From positions 350,758,942-350,822,941 of the forward strand of contig CM019063.1 of assembly GCA_009667805.1 (NCBI GenBank): a stretch of DNA of 64,000 bases. Direction: 5' to 3'. The position numbers and the translations under genes are program-made. Positions 48,056 to 59,968 of the stretch are shown here, piece by piece. This DNA comes from Leptobrachium leishanense. Its lineage: Eukaryota; Chordata; Amphibia; Anura; Megophryidae. Each line of letters opens with the position of its first letter. Position 1 is the stretch's first letter. Below the pieces are notes generated by a model, which saw nothing but the letters and a program-made list of their open reading frames with translations, was not told where the DNA came from and did not search any database.

Positions 48056-49439
48056 CCCCTTAGTGACCGGGCGGTTTTACACAAATCCGTCCTTTAGTGA
48101 CCGCTGCTGTTTTTACGTTTCTGCGCTGTTAGTGTTTAGGACAAATTTTCCTCTTACTCGTTTATGCAACCCACACATATTTTACACAGTTTTTCTCGTC
48201 ATTAAATGGACTTTATAAAGATACCATTTTTTTCATCATTTCATATAATTTACTATAAAAAACATTGTGAAATATGACAAATAAATTGAAAAAACACCAC
48301 TTTTTCGAACTTTGACCCCCAAAATTCCTTATGTATCAACAACCGTCAAAAAAATTTAATTCCTTAGTAGTTTATAAATTTAGTTCTGAGTTTAGCAATA
48401 CCCAATGTTTACATATTCCTCGCTTTTTTCCTTATTTTATGCAACAATAAGTGCAAGTAGCACTTTGCCATTTCCAAAGAGTTTATTTTCAAAACTAGTG
48501 ATAGTGACATTGTAACACTGATATCTGTCACTAATTCCTGAATAACCCTCCACATATACATATTTTTTTAAAGCACACAAATCAAGGTATTAAACTTGGG
48601 GTATTTTGACTCTTTCCATGCAAACCATCTTACCACAAATCTATGCCAAAGTTTGAGAAACTTGATACCACCCATGTATAGGTATATCGGGTCATTTGGG
48701 GGCTAATAGGCATTATTTGGGGGGTGCGCATTTCAGTTTTCCAACTTGGAATTTTCACATTTCGTCATCATGCACCAATGTCCTATTTGGGACATTTTTG
48801 AAGCCGGCCAAAGTAATTTACCCCCATCAAACCATATATTTTTAGAAAGGGCACACCCTAGGGTACTTCAAAGAGTTGTATTTTAACACTTTCCATGCAC
48901 TAGCTCTATGTCAAACTTTCAGGTAGTCACTTTTTGTGTTATTTTTTCACACACATTGTACTTTAGGCATGAATTGTCAAATCCAGTTATTGGTTACTGC
49001 CAAAAAACACCCCAAAATATGTTCAGCAACATCTTCTGAGTAAATTGATACCACCCATATATAGATTTGTTCTGTTGTTTTTTGGGTGCTACGCAGGGGT
49101 CAAGTCCTGGGAAAAAAAGTGAGGGAACTCACCCACGAATTCCACAACCCCTATTACCTGAAGAAAAAATATATATATCACGAGTATAGCCGGACGAGCC
49201 GGTGATACCATTTTTATTGGGTTAACTTTACATTTAAAAGACAAGCTTTCAAGAGTGTAAACTGGAAACTATACTGATCAGTGAAAGGTATCACTACGTA
49301 CAGGTATACTCGCGATTTTGGCAACTGGACTAACGCGTTTTAAATATAATCTATATATATATCCAGGCCAAGACCCCCCAGAATTATATACACAGCACTG
49401 GACCCCCAGAATAATATACACGGCACTGGTTATATGGAT
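48056..49439. other. piggyBac left non-coding region
   Basis: AT-rich with no gene. Around 49176-49370 there is a segment with TTTATTGGGTTAACTTTAC and GACAAGCTTTC that looks like a separate small dispersed repeat, not identified. Confidence 0.45.
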
Positions 49440-50770
49440 ATATTTTCCCAGTTCACATGGATATTATTGCCCCAGCTCTCATGGATAATGCCCCCAGCTC
49501 TCATGGATATATGCCCCAGCGTCTCATGGATATTGCCCCCAGGTCTCATGGATAATGCCCCAGGTCTCATGGATAATGCCCCCAGGTCTCATGGATAATG
49601 CCCCCAGTTCTCATGGATATATGCTCCCAGGTCTCATGGATAGTGCCCCCAGGTCTCATGGATAATGCCCCCAGGTCTCATGGATAGTGCCCCCAGGTCT
49701 CATGGATAGTGCCCCCAGGTCTCATGGATATATGCCCCAGCGTCTCATGGATATTGCCCCCAGGTCTCATGGATAATGCCCCCAGCTCTCATGGATATAT
49801 GCCCCCAGGTCTCATGGATAATGCCCCAGGTCTCATGGATATTGCCCCCAGGTCTCATGGATAATGCCCCCAGGTCTCATGGATAATGCCCCAGGTCTCA
49901 TGGATATTGCCCCCAGGTCTCATGGATAATGCCCCCAGGTCTCATGGATAATGCCCCAGGTCTCATGGATATATGCTCCCAGGTCTCATGGATAGTGCCC
50001 CCAGGTCTCATGGATAGTGCCCCCAGGTCTCATGGATAGTGCCCCCAGGTCTCATGGATATTGCCCCCAGGTCTCATGGATATTGCCCCCAGGTCTCATG
50101 GATAATGCCCCCAGTCTCATGGATATTGCCCCCAGGTCTCATGGATATTGCCCCCAGGTCTCATGGATAATGCCCCCAGCTCTCATGGATAATGCCCCAG
50201 GTCTCATGGATATTGCCCCCAGGTCTCATGGATAATGCCCCCAGGTCTCATGGATATAGCCCCCACGTCTCATGGATAATGCCCCCAGGTCTCATGGATA
50301 GTGCCCCCAGCTCATGGATATACCCCCCAGCTCATGGATATACCCCCCAGCTCATGGATATGCCCCCCAGCACATGGAAATGCCCCAGCACATGGAAATG
50401 CCCCCCAGCTCATGGAAATGCCCCAGCACATGGATATGCCCCCCCAGCTCATGGAAATGCCCCAGCTCATGGATATACCCCCCAGCTCATGGATATGTCC
50501 CAGCTCATGGATATGCCCCCCAGCACATGGAAATGCCCCCTAGCTCATGGATATGCCCCCAGCTCATGGATATGCCCCCCCAGCTCATGGATATACCCCC
50601 AGCTCATGGAAATGACCCCCAGCTCATGGATACTGCCCCCAGCTCATGGATTTGCCCCCCCAGCTCATGGATATGCCCCCAGCGTTACATGGATAGTGCC
50701 CCCAGCTCATGGATTTTCCCCCCAGCTCATGGATATGCCCCCAGCGTTACATGGATATGCCCCCAGCTCA
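49440..50770. repeat. Minisatellite inside the piggyBac element
   Basis: About 55-60 units of CTCATGGATAATGCCCCCAG or close, 21-24 bp. From about 50305 the unit shortens and changes to CAGCTCATGGATATGCCCCC. Long open frames here follow from the unit and are not genes. Confidence 0.93.
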
Positions 50771-51177
50771 CCTCTCTGCGCCCGGCGGCCGCGTGCTTCC
50801 TGTTAGAACGGCCGCTGACAGGAAGTGCAGCCGCTCGCCTGGGATCGACGAAACAGCCAGGCGAGTGGCTGCACTTCCTGTCAGCGAGCGATTCTAACAG
50901 GAAGCACGTGACCGCCGGCAATGTGCGGCGGCCGCCTGCTCCAGCCTTTCGGGCTCGGGCCACAGCGGGAACGCTGCGTTCCCGCAGCGGGAGAAGTGCG
51001 GGAACGCCGTTCCCGCTCGACTCGAGCCATGGTGCTACGCCAATCTTTTGACATGTGCTTGTCAATTTTCTAATTTGACATACAGTATCTTCTTTGCTTA
51101 TCTTCTTTTTAGGGGCCTTTTTACATACCCCAATTTTATGAAATTGCATATATTTGGTAAGCTAACACCCTAAAGTA

Positions 51178-51775
51178 TTGTAAATGGAGTGTTTTTATGC
51201 CATGGATGCAACCGTTTGCTCCAAACAAATTGGATACTGTTTGGTGGTCATTTTTCATTTTCACACCCACATCAGTTTTGGACTGTGATTTAGGAGACAC
51301 TGTTGTTTGTTACTGCATGAAAACTCTCCAGGTTGTTTTCTGCAAGGTCTCCTGAGTACACCCATGCCCCCCATGCATAGGTTTGCCAGGATTTTGGGAA
51401 GGTTCAAATACAATTTTTATGACTTTGTCATTGGAGTTGAAATTGATATTATTTCTTCAGCTAGGCCTATCTTTGGTTTTGGGTCTACCGCATACCCCAG
51501 TTTGAATTATTGCCAGAAAATTGTTTATATTTGTTATGTTGACACCCCAAGGTATTGCATATGGAGTGCTTTGATGCCATGGATGCAACGGTTTTAGCCC
51601 AAAACATTTGAGAAGGTGTGTGGCGGTAATTTTTCAATTTTCAGATTTTTACGCCCACATTAGATTTGGACTGTGATTTAGGAGACACTGTTGTTTGTTA
51701 CTGCATGAAAACTCTCCAGGTTGTTTTCTGCAAGGTCTCCTGAGTACACCCATGCCCCCCATGCATAGGTGTGCA
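51178..51775. repeat. Direct repeat, period about 389 bp
   Basis: GGACTGTGATTTAGGAGACA and the following 85 bp (to CCCATGCATAGG) occur at 51278 and 51667 almost unchanged. The upstream halves (ATGCCATGGATGCAAC-GTTT) also match but more loosely. Confidence 0.85.
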
Positions 51776-51919
51776 AAGATTTTGGCAAAATACAGCACCA
51801 ATTGTAGAACATAAAAATGTAGGAATAAAATGTAAAAGTCTGGTGCAGTAAAAGAAAAATAAACTAAACTGAACTAACTAACTAGAGTGTAAGAAAAAAA
51901 TAGAAAGGAAAAAAAAAAA

Positions 51920-53626
51920 TCACAGATCACGCACAGTGTGATATATCTTGAAACAGTCCCCAAGACACAGACCGGGTTGTCCAGGGCAGTAAAAGATTGT
52001 GTCTCTCCTCTGCCCCCTCTTGAAACACACCCTGCATCTTTTTTGGGGTTTCTGTTTGCCCTCAGTAGGGGGGATTTTAAAAATAAAATGTGTAGCCCCA
52101 ACTCTGTCCCCCATCACCGCCCGGGGAGCATGTGCATCCTGGTACAAAAACCCCGAAATGACCTGGAGCTGAAACTGTAAAAAGGACAGCGTCACTCCGG
52201 GGTTTGCCTTTTTGCAGAGCAAAAAGGCATTGTGGGTTGCAATTTGCATCAGGTAAATTGCAACCTTTTTGTACCAGGCCCTTGACTTCCGCATAATCTG
52301 GTAGGGCTGGAGCAGCTGATCTGCCAGATCAACCCCACCCATATGCCGGTTATAGGCTTTGATGCACACTGGCTTCCTGATGCGCTCAGCTCTGCCACGT
52401 ACAGAGACCTCCACAGACCTCTCAGTGTGGAAGATGGATAGAAGGTATACATCCTTCTTGTCTCTGTACTTGACCGCCAACAGCTCCTCTTGGCGCAGAG
52501 CTGAGGTCTCCCCCCTTTTTAGCCGGGTGCGGACAAGCTGTGCTGGGAAACCTACGCGGTTCTTGTGAACATTCCCGCGTGCTGCTGTATCAAAACAATA
52601 CAGCAGCTTGAACAAAGGGACACTCGTATAAAAATTATCAACATACAAGTGGTACCCTTTGTTCATCAGGGGAAAAAGTAGGTCCCACACAATCTTGCCA
52701 CTGGTTCCCATGTGTTCTGGGCAACCTGGAGGGTCAAGGCTACTATCCTTTCCCTCGTACACCCGGAAGGTCTGAGTATACCCACTCTCGCTGTCACAGA
52801 GCTTATACACCTTCACTCCATACCTGGAGCGTTTGGAAGGAATATACTGCTTGAATCCCAGCCTTCCCTTGTATTTCATTAGTCATTCATCCACGCAGAT
52901 ATTACTTCCAGGTGTATAAGCCTCTGCAAACCTGGCGGCGAAGTGGGTAATCAGGGGGCGGATTTTATACAGCCTGTCAAAGTGGGGATGCTCTCTAGGA
53001 GGGCACAGGCTGTTGTCACTGAAGTGCATGAAACGCAAAATGTTTTCATACCTTCTACGTGACATTGATTGAGGGTAAATGGGGGTAGAGCAGGTGGGGC
53101 TACTGCTCCAGTAGGAGCGAATTGAGGGCTTCTTTATGATGCCCATCAGCATAGTAAGTGCCCAGAATTTCAGAAATTCTGGCACATCTAGCGGGGTCCA
53201 TTGCTGCCTTGCCAAGTAGGAGTCTGGCTTCGCAGCACAATGCTGATGGGCATACAAATTTGATTGGGCAACAATGTGGCCCAACAAATCATCCCCCATA
53301 AACACCTGCAAAAACTGTGTGGTGGTAAATCCTGCAACATCAATATTGATGCCAGGATTTGCCGTGAAAGGAGGGATATCTGGCCTCTGGCGATGAGGCA
53401 CTACCCACTCCTCAGCTGGAGCTGTGCATCTCCTGCTGGCAGGTGGTGGCCCAGGATCTGCATCAGAAACATCACTAGATACATCAGCCAGCGTAGATAA
53501 TGTATCTAGCGAGGTCTCTGAGCAGTTAGCGGGGTCAAAATCTGGGTCTGAGTTCGACGCAGATGCCTCAGATTCTGACGCCAGGATGGCAAATGCCTCC
53601 TCGGCGCTGTACACCCTCTCAGACAT
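51920..53626 (-). pseudogene. piggyBac transposase, one in-frame stop
   Basis: Residue 1 is at 53626 (MSERVYSAEEAFAI), with an acidic N-terminus. The catalytic DDD residues are visible in ICVDE (near 52887), LYVDNFYTSVPL and MGGVDLADQL. A C-terminal cysteine-rich domain (CRVCF, YCPGQPGLCLGDC) ends the frame at 51920. The only break is a TGA at 52880-52882 directly after VDE, where the frame goes on as LMKYKGRLGF. Overall about 569 codons, the usual piggyBac size. The enzyme excises precisely at TTAA. It resembles the frog Uribo/Kobuki group by general likeness. Whether the stop is real or an assembly error decides if this copy could be active. Confidence 0.93.
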
Positions 53627-54154
53627 TATATATAATAGATTATAAAATTTTATAATTATTATATATATAAGCGGATTGTTGGTTCTTAGAAGAACTGTTG
53701 GGTTTCACAAGAAAATACAAATAAACACCTAACTCTCTCTAAATCCCTTTAAACCTGCCTCAATTGTTCTAAATCTCCCTAAAATCTCTATAAATCTGCC
53801 TCAATTTTTCTATCTCACTAAATCTACCTAAAATCTCTAACCTGTCAAATCTGATCTCTCGCTCACCAAAACACAAGTGAGGAGAGGGAGGGAGAATCAC
53901 AGAGGTCACGGCCAATATTTACAAAATATTGACCTGACCTGACAAATTTGAAATTTTATTTAGATTTTTTATAACTTTTGATTGGATGTTGCTAGCCTGC
54001 CTCTCTGATGAGGCAGGTTAGGAACATCCCACACAGCCCCAAGATGACCCTGCCCTTAGAAGGGCAGCGCCATCTTGGCTGTCACTTTTATTTTATTTTA
54101 TTCATTTTGATTTATTTATTTTACTTTTTTTACTCCTTTTTTTACACTTTTTTT
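53627..54154. other. piggyBac 5' non-coding region
   Basis: AT-rich, with repeated AAATCT(C/A)CCTAAA-type runs near 53740-53840. It would hold the transposase promoter on the minus strand. No gene is seen. Confidence 0.5.
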
Positions 54155-54680
54155 AGTCTGCTGGGTGCCTTGATCCCTCGAGGCACCCAGCAGAGCACCT
54201 GATCACTTATGTGATCTTTTTTGTACTGAGTGCCACGATACCTCGTGGCACTCAGTACTTCCTGCCGCTACCGGAAGTGATCGCTCGGGGGAAGCGATCA
54301 CAGATGGACCGGCGGCAGGTAACCATATTGCAAGGATGCCTCGATGTCGAGGCATCCCTGCAATAAACTCAGAGCAGCTGGAAGCGATACCGATCGCTTC
54401 CAGCGCTCTGTAGAAGTGCGGGGCAACTTTCCGGCGAAACCGGATGTTGATCGCTCCCGGGGAGCGATCACAAGGGGCCCCGGCACTTCTGTCCACCATT
54501 GCACGGATGCCTGGACACCCAGGCAGCGTGCAATGGCCCTGGAGCTGCTGGAAGCGATCCGATCGCTTCCAGCGCTCTCTAGAAGTGCCAGCGCTCAAAA
54601 GACCGCAGGAGGTATCATGTACGTCAGCGGGTCTAAAAGAGACCCGCGGCCATGACGTACATGGTACGTCCGCGGTTACT
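54155..54680. repeat. Chain of hairpins near the piggyBac right end
   Basis: Consecutive palindromes include CTGCTGGGTGCCT (54159-54194), ACTGAGTGCCACGA (54217-54248), GGATGCCTCGA (about 54333-54356), CTGGAAGCGAT (about 54379-54404 and again about 54548-54572), GATCGCTCCCCGG, ATTGCACG-TGCCTGG and GTACGTCAGCGGGTCT. The plan matches 2190-2799 although the stem sequences differ. Confidence 0.85.
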
Positions 54681-54690
54681 AAGGGGTTAA

Positions 54691-56056
54691 ATAAATCTGT
54701 TAACGGTTTTGCTATTGCGTCACTGAGCTCTTTTAATAATTTAGGGTGGATCCCATCAGGCCCCATTGACTTATTTGTCTTTACTTTAGACAGCTGCTGT
54801 AGAACCTCCTCCTCTGTAAACTCATATGTAAATGTCTCTTTAGTGTTCTCTCCTAACTGAGGTCCCTTTCCTTCCTTTTCTTCTGCAAAGACTGAACAAA
54901 AATATTCATTGAGGCAGTCAGCGAGACTTTTATCCTCTTCTACATACCTTCCTTCCTTTGTTTTTAATCTAACTAATCTTTGTTTTACTTTTCTTTTCTC
55001 GTTTATGTATCTAAAAAATGTTTTGTCCCCCTTTTTTACTGACTGAGCTATTTTCTCTTCTGCGTGTGCTTTGGAAGCTCTTATAAATTGCTTTGCCTCT
55101 TTCTGCCTAATCTTATAGGTTTGCCTATCTTCTTCACTCTGAGTTGTTTTATAATTATTGAATGCTATCTTTTTGTTCTTCACTATTTTGGCCACTTCTG
55201 CAGAGTACCACAGTGGTTTCTTCCCTTTTTTGTTTTTGCTAACAAGCCGAATGCAATTTCCTGTGGCCTTCAATAATGTTTCCTTTAAATAATCCCATTT
55301 CTCCTGGACTCCCTTTAAACTCCTCCAGTCTGATAATGACTCCTTCACACAAAATCTCATTTTAGAAAAATCTGTTTTTTTAAAGTCTAAAACTTTTGTT
55401 TTTGTGTGGTGCGGCTCCATCCCTGTTCTTATATTAAACCACACTGACTGGTGATCACTAGATCCCAAATTTTCACCTACAACAACGTCCGATACCAAAT
55501 CTCCATTTGTGAGTATTAAATCCAATATGGCCTCTTTACGGGTTGGCTCCTCAACCACTTGTGTTAGAGATAATCCCAGTAAGGAGTTTAGAATATTTGT
55601 ACTCCTGGTGCATCCAGCTATTTTGGTTTTCCAGTTCACATCAGGAAGATTAAAGTCCCTCATGATAATAACTTCCCCCTTCATTGCCATTTTGGCTATT
55701 TCCTCAACCAGCAGATTATCTAGCTCTTCTACTTGTCCAGGGGGTCTATAGATCACACCTACACGAGCTACTGTATGATTGTCAAATGTTAGCATAACCC
55801 AAACTGACTCTATGTTCACCTCGCTCACTTTAATTTGGTTCGTTTTTATGTTGTTTTTCACATACAGGGCCACTCCTCCTCCTTTCCTACCTTCTCTGTC
55901 TTTTCTATATAAAGAGTACCCCGGTATTGTTATATCCCAGTTATTTTTCTCACTGAACCATGTCTCAGTAACCGCCACTAAATCTACTTTTTCAGCTGCC
56001 ATCATTGCCTCCAGTTCATTGATTTTATTGACTAAACTGCGAACATTTATAGACAC
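54691..56056 (-). pseudogene. CR1 ORF2 endonuclease and start of RT
   Basis: Reads MSINVRSLVNKINELEAM, VAVTETWFSEKN, GVIYRPPGQVEEL, RDFNLPDVNW, LDLILTNGDL and SSDHQSVWF, an APE endonuclease. RT begins at TNKSMGPDGIHPKLL and is cut at PLTDLFN by the piggyBac element. The frame is open throughout; the open reading beyond 54691 lies in piggyBac DNA and is not native. The usual GDFN box reads RDFN next to the catalytic Asp. Confidence 0.88.
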
Positions 56057-56159
56057 GACTCTGAGCCTGTAATTTTTTACCTCGCATGTTGCTTGCGCCC
56101 TCCGATTTAGTTTTGGGGGACAATCGGGCAGATTGTTTTTTACCCTTTTGTCCCCCCTC

Positions 56160-56915
56160 CTAGTTTAAATATTCCTTTGTGAAACCTTTGAACTTCTCAC
56201 TGAGAACATATGTTCCCCTATGAGTAAGATGCAAACCATCTTTTTTATACAGTTCCTTTCTGCTCCAATTAGAGCTATCATGGGACACAAAGCCAAATCC
56301 TTGCTCCCGACACCATTCCCGAAGCCACAAATTGAATTCCCTATTGCGCATCTGCCTATCTTGAATGTTATGCACAGGCAAAACTTCAGAGAATGACACA
56401 GTGGAAGCAATCTGCTGTATTTCACCTCCAAGAACACAAAAATCTTCCTTAATCTCAGAAACCTCATTACTAGCCAAGTCATTTGTCCCTAGATGGACTA
56501 GAACGTCCACTTCCCCTTGTTGCTTTGCTTGTTTGACAATATTGAGAATACGTCTCTTGTCTCTACGAGCAGTAGCCCCAGGAAGACATCTCACCAAACC
56601 ACTACTCTCCAGCTCAACACCTCTTATGATAGAATCACCCAGCAACAATTGCCTTCTATCAAGTCCCACCTTTTCATTTTTGTCCTTGGTTGCAGTGCTG
56701 CATACCTTAGGCATAGTGGATGGTGGTTCCGCAACTATGGTGTCTGAGCCTACATCCGTCTTACCACTACACTCTGAAAGTGCCTCAAAAGAATTAAGAA
56801 GAGCCACAGATTGTGGGACATGCCTTCTATCCACAACTCTAAGTCTACCAGATCCTACAGTAGTCCATCTGCCGCTCCTAGGAGGCCTCTGTGGCAGTGG
56901 CTTTGTAACAGTCAT
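56160..56915 (-). CDS. CR1 ORF1 with SGNH esterase domain
   Basis: An intact 251-codon frame. Residues 93-96 are GDSI (SGNH block I with the nucleophile Ser), 143-146 are GTND (block III) and 226-230 are DGLHL (block V with the catalytic Asp/His). Esterase ORF1 proteins are known from CR1 elements and are thought to act with the RNA during retrotransposition. The N-terminal 85 residues are low in recognisable motifs. It lies about 100 bp upstream of ORF2. It is among the best preserved genes here. Confidence 0.82.
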   Translation of the reverse strand: MTVTKPLPQRPPRSGRWTTVGSGRLRVVDRRHVPQSVALLNSFEALSECSGKTDVGSDTIVAEPPSTMPKVCSTATKDKNEKVGLDRRQLLLGDSIIRGVELESSGLVRCLPGATARRDKRRILNIVKQAKQQGEVDVLVHLGTNDLASNEVSEIKEDFCVLGGEIQQIASTVSFSEVLPVHNIQDRQMRNREFNLWLREWCREQGFGFVSHDSSNWSRKELYKKDGLHLTHRGTYVLSEKFKGFTKEYLN

Positions 56916-57145
56916 AGCCTGAGTTTGTCTAACAAACAGGCAATTTCCTGCTGCAATAAAGAGAACTGCCTACATATCAGGCACACTCCAAACCTCCAAA
57001 AATTGGATCTAAAAACAAATGCATGACAGCTCTTACACTGGACCAAGCCTGCCATTATAAAAGACTGGATTTAAACCAACAAATCTTACCTTTTTGTAGG
57101 TTTTCTACCTCCTGTCAAACCTCAGACTACCTCCAGAGTATCTCC

Positions 57146-59028
57146 AGAAGATCTCCTCTAAGTGTTCACTTTGAAGGCTTGACAAGCTCAATTAGCAAGC
57201 TAATATCCCCAACCTTTATATAGTCACCTAAGTACACCTCCCCCAGCAAGGAGTGGACAAGCTAAACCAGTAGCAAATACCACCCAATTGATTCCAATTG
57301 TATGCTAATCAGTATGAAAATGAGTCACCAGCCTAACCTAATTTACTCACCAGACCTAATTTAAAACCTTAAGATGAATAGAAAAGATCTGTTTGAAACA
57401 AAAATCAAAATCACTCACCAGAAGATCTCCTCTAAGTGTTCACTTTGAAGGCTTCACTTAGAAGGCTTGACAAGCTCAATTAGCAAGCTAATATCCCCAA
57501 CCTTTATATAGTCACCTAAGTACACCTCCCCCAGCAAGGAGTGGACAAGCTAAACCTGTAGCAAATACCACCCAATTGATTCCAATTGTATGCTAATCAG
57601 TATGAAAATGAGTCACCAGCCTAACCTAATTTACTCACCAGACCGAATTTAAAACCTTAAGATGAATAGAAAAGATCTGTTTGAAACAAAAATCAAAATC
57701 ACTCACCAGAAGATCTCCTCTAAGGCTAGGGTCAGACGAACGCATTTTCGCGTTGTCTGTGAAAAAGTGCGTTCGAACGAATGGACGCATTTTTTCACGG
57801 AGTACGCGATAGCGGTCATACGATGCGCATTTGCGTTCGTGATTTTGTATGGATCATCAATAAAACACTTTTTGCATCTGGACGTTATGTTGGCCGGACA
57901 TTAGCAGTGTCTGACATCTCCAATTTACGCACACACGCCGCTAGCGGACGCAGCGCACTCTGTACGACCGTACTAGCGGTTTGACGTTCTCGACAAAATG
58001 CGTTCGTTTGCCACTTGCGTTGCGCAGCCGGACTTTCGTGCGACCGTACTTCGTATATTGGCCGTCATTGCTTGTCATTTGCTGCTAGTGCGGCCGTAAT
58101 TAAGTGCGCCAGAACGCACGTTTAAAGTGCGCTAGTCTGACCCTAGCCTAAGTGTTCCCTTTGAAGGCTTCACTTAGAAGGCTTGACAAGCTCAATTAAC
58201 AAGCTAATATCCCCAACCTTTATATAGTCACCTAAGCACACCTCCCCCAGCAAGGAGTGGACAAGCTAAACCAGTAGCAAATACCACCCAATTGATTCCA
58301 ATTGTATGCTAATCAGTATGAAAATGAGTCACCAGCCTAACCTAATTTACTCACCAGACCTAACTTAAAACCTTTAGATGAATAGAAAAGATCTGTTTGA
58401 AACAAAAATCAAAATCACTCACCAGAAGATCTCCTCTAAGTGTTCACTTTGAAGGCTTCACTTAGAAGGCTTGACAAGCTCAATTAGCAAGCTAATATCC
58501 CCAACCTTTATATAGTCACCTAAGTACACCTCCCCCAGCAAGGAGTGGACAAGCTAAACCTGTAGCAAATACCACCCAATTGATTCCAATTGTATGCTAA
58601 TCAGTATGAAAAGGAGTCACCAGCCTAACCTAATTTACTCACCAGACCTAACTTAAAACCTTAAGATGAATAGAAAAGATCTGTTTGAAACAAAAATCAA
58701 AATCACTCACCAGAAGATCTCCTCTAAGTGTTCACTTTGAAGGCTTCACAAGCTCAATTAGCAAACTAATATCCCCAACCTTTATATAGTCACCTAAGTA
58801 CACCTCCCCCAGCAAGGAGTGGACAAGCTAAACCTGTAGCAAATACCACCCAATTGATTCCAATTGTATGCTAATCAGTATGAAAATGAGTCACCAGCCT
58901 AACCTAATTTACTCACCAGACCTAACTTAAAACCTTAAGATGAATAGAAAAGATCGGTTTGAAACAAAAATCAAAATCACTCACCAGAAGATCTCCTCTA
59001 AGTGTTCACTTTGAAGGCTTCACTTAGA
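57146..59028 (-). repeat. CR1 5' tandem monomer array
   Basis: Units start at 57146, 57420, 57708, 58424, 58712 and 58986 with AGAAGATCTCCTCTAAGTG. The period is 288 bp, or 274 where a short CACTTAGAAGGCTT-type block is missing. The unit at 57708 holds a MITE, and 716 minus its 428 bp equals 288 exactly. The last unit is partial and is the 5' limit of the element. By analogy with mouse L1 monomers these may be promoter units. Confidence 0.9.
57724..58148. mobile_element. Harbinger-like MITE, copy 5
   Basis: GGCTAGGGTCAGACGAACG and GTCTGACCCTAGCC ends with TAA on both sides (57721-57723 and 58149-58151). The neighbouring monomers give the empty site CTCCTCTAAGTGTT. Confidence 0.9.
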
Positions 59029-59097
59029 AGCACACTATATAAGGCTTCACACAGCGCTTCAGCATGCATTTGAGAGGAGATTGTTGTTGTGTTAGTG

Positions 59098-59905
59098 TGT
59101 GTTCTTACTGCCAGTCTGCCACCAGCTACTGGGGGGGTCTCATTTCTACCAAATATCTGGGAATTGTTGTAATCTTTGTGTTCTCACTCCCAGCAACTAT
59201 TTTGGGGGCTCAGTAATTTCTACAAAATATTTGTGAATTGAGGTAATCAGAGGTAATCTGCCACACAGAATTTTGGGGGCTCAGTAATTTCTACAAAATA
59301 TTTGTGAATTGAGGTGATCTGTGTCTTGTCACTGCCAGTGCCACGCAGTATTTTGGGGGTCAGTAATTTCTACAAAATATTTGTGAATTGAGGTAATCAG
59401 AGGTAATCTGCCACGCAGAATTTTGGGGGCTCAGTAATTTCTACAAAATATTTGTGAATTGAGGTGATATGTGTCTTGTCTCTGTCACTGCCACGCAGTA
59501 TTTTGGGGGTCAGTAATTTCTACAAAATATTTAGGAATTGTTATAATCCGTGTGTTGTCACTGGCTGCTACCCATCAGGGGGTCTCACTGATTATAGGAG
59601 GTTTCTGAGACTTGTAATCTGTGTCTTCTCACTGCCAGCTATCAGGGGGTCTTACATACTTCTAGCAGATTTCTGTGAATTGTAATCTGTGTCTTGTCAC
59701 TGCTGCCAGCTATCAGGGGGTCCTATCAGGGGGTCTCACTGACTTGTAGCAGATTTCTGCGAATTGTAATTTGTGTCTTGTCACTGCCACCCATCAGGGG
59801 GTCTCACTGATTTATAGGAAGTATCTGGGAATTGTAATCTGTAACTTGTCACTGGCTGCCAGCTATCAGGGTGTTTCCCTGAGTTATACCAGAATTCTGG
59901 AAATC
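59098..59905. repeat. hAT copy 2 upstream tandem repeats
   Basis: Diverged 70-85 bp units such as TCAGTAATTTCTACAAAATA with TTTGTGAATTGAGGTGATCT, then CCAGCTATCAGGGGGTC. Counterpart of 21772-22400. Confidence 0.82.
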
Positions 59906-59968
59906 TTTAATCTTTATACAAGAGTTGAATCAGAGTTCTGTATATATTTAATCTACATATCACTCACC

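Larger units (their letters stand above)
48056..54686 (-). mobile_element. piggyBac-type transposon (6.6 kb)
   Basis: TTAA at 48052-48055 and 54687-54690 flank inverted ends CCCCTTAGTGACCG and (read inward) CCCCTTAGTAACCG. The CR1 RT reading PLTDLFN-KSLLTGVV is continuous across the insert when one TTAA is removed. It contains a transposase, a 1.3-kb minisatellite and a hairpin chain near the right end. It is longer than most piggyBac elements because of that array. Confidence 0.95.
46294..59028 (-). mobile_element. CR1-type LINE with nested insertions
   Basis: The minus-strand 3' end is ATAGAAACATAGAAACATAG at 46294. AGCA flanks it at 46290-46293 and 59029-59032. From 5' to 3' on the minus strand it has a 5' monomer array, ORF1 with an esterase domain, and ORF2 with endonuclease and RT. 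ORF2 is split by a piggyBac element and the 5' array by a MITE. Without inserts it is about 5.7 kb. Confidence 0.9.

Noticed and set aside
49440..50770. CRISPR-like array
   Set aside because: Units are contiguous with no unique spacers; it is a minisatellite in a vertebrate transposon.
50017..51051. Long open frames of repeated MDIAPRSHG / HGYAP-type peptides
   Set aside because: They follow from a 21-24 bp minisatellite whose unit length keeps several frames open; no homology or start context.
54203..54690. Extension of the CR1 ORF2 frame past the RT start
   Set aside because: This part lies inside the piggyBac right end and is read-through, not native LINE protein.
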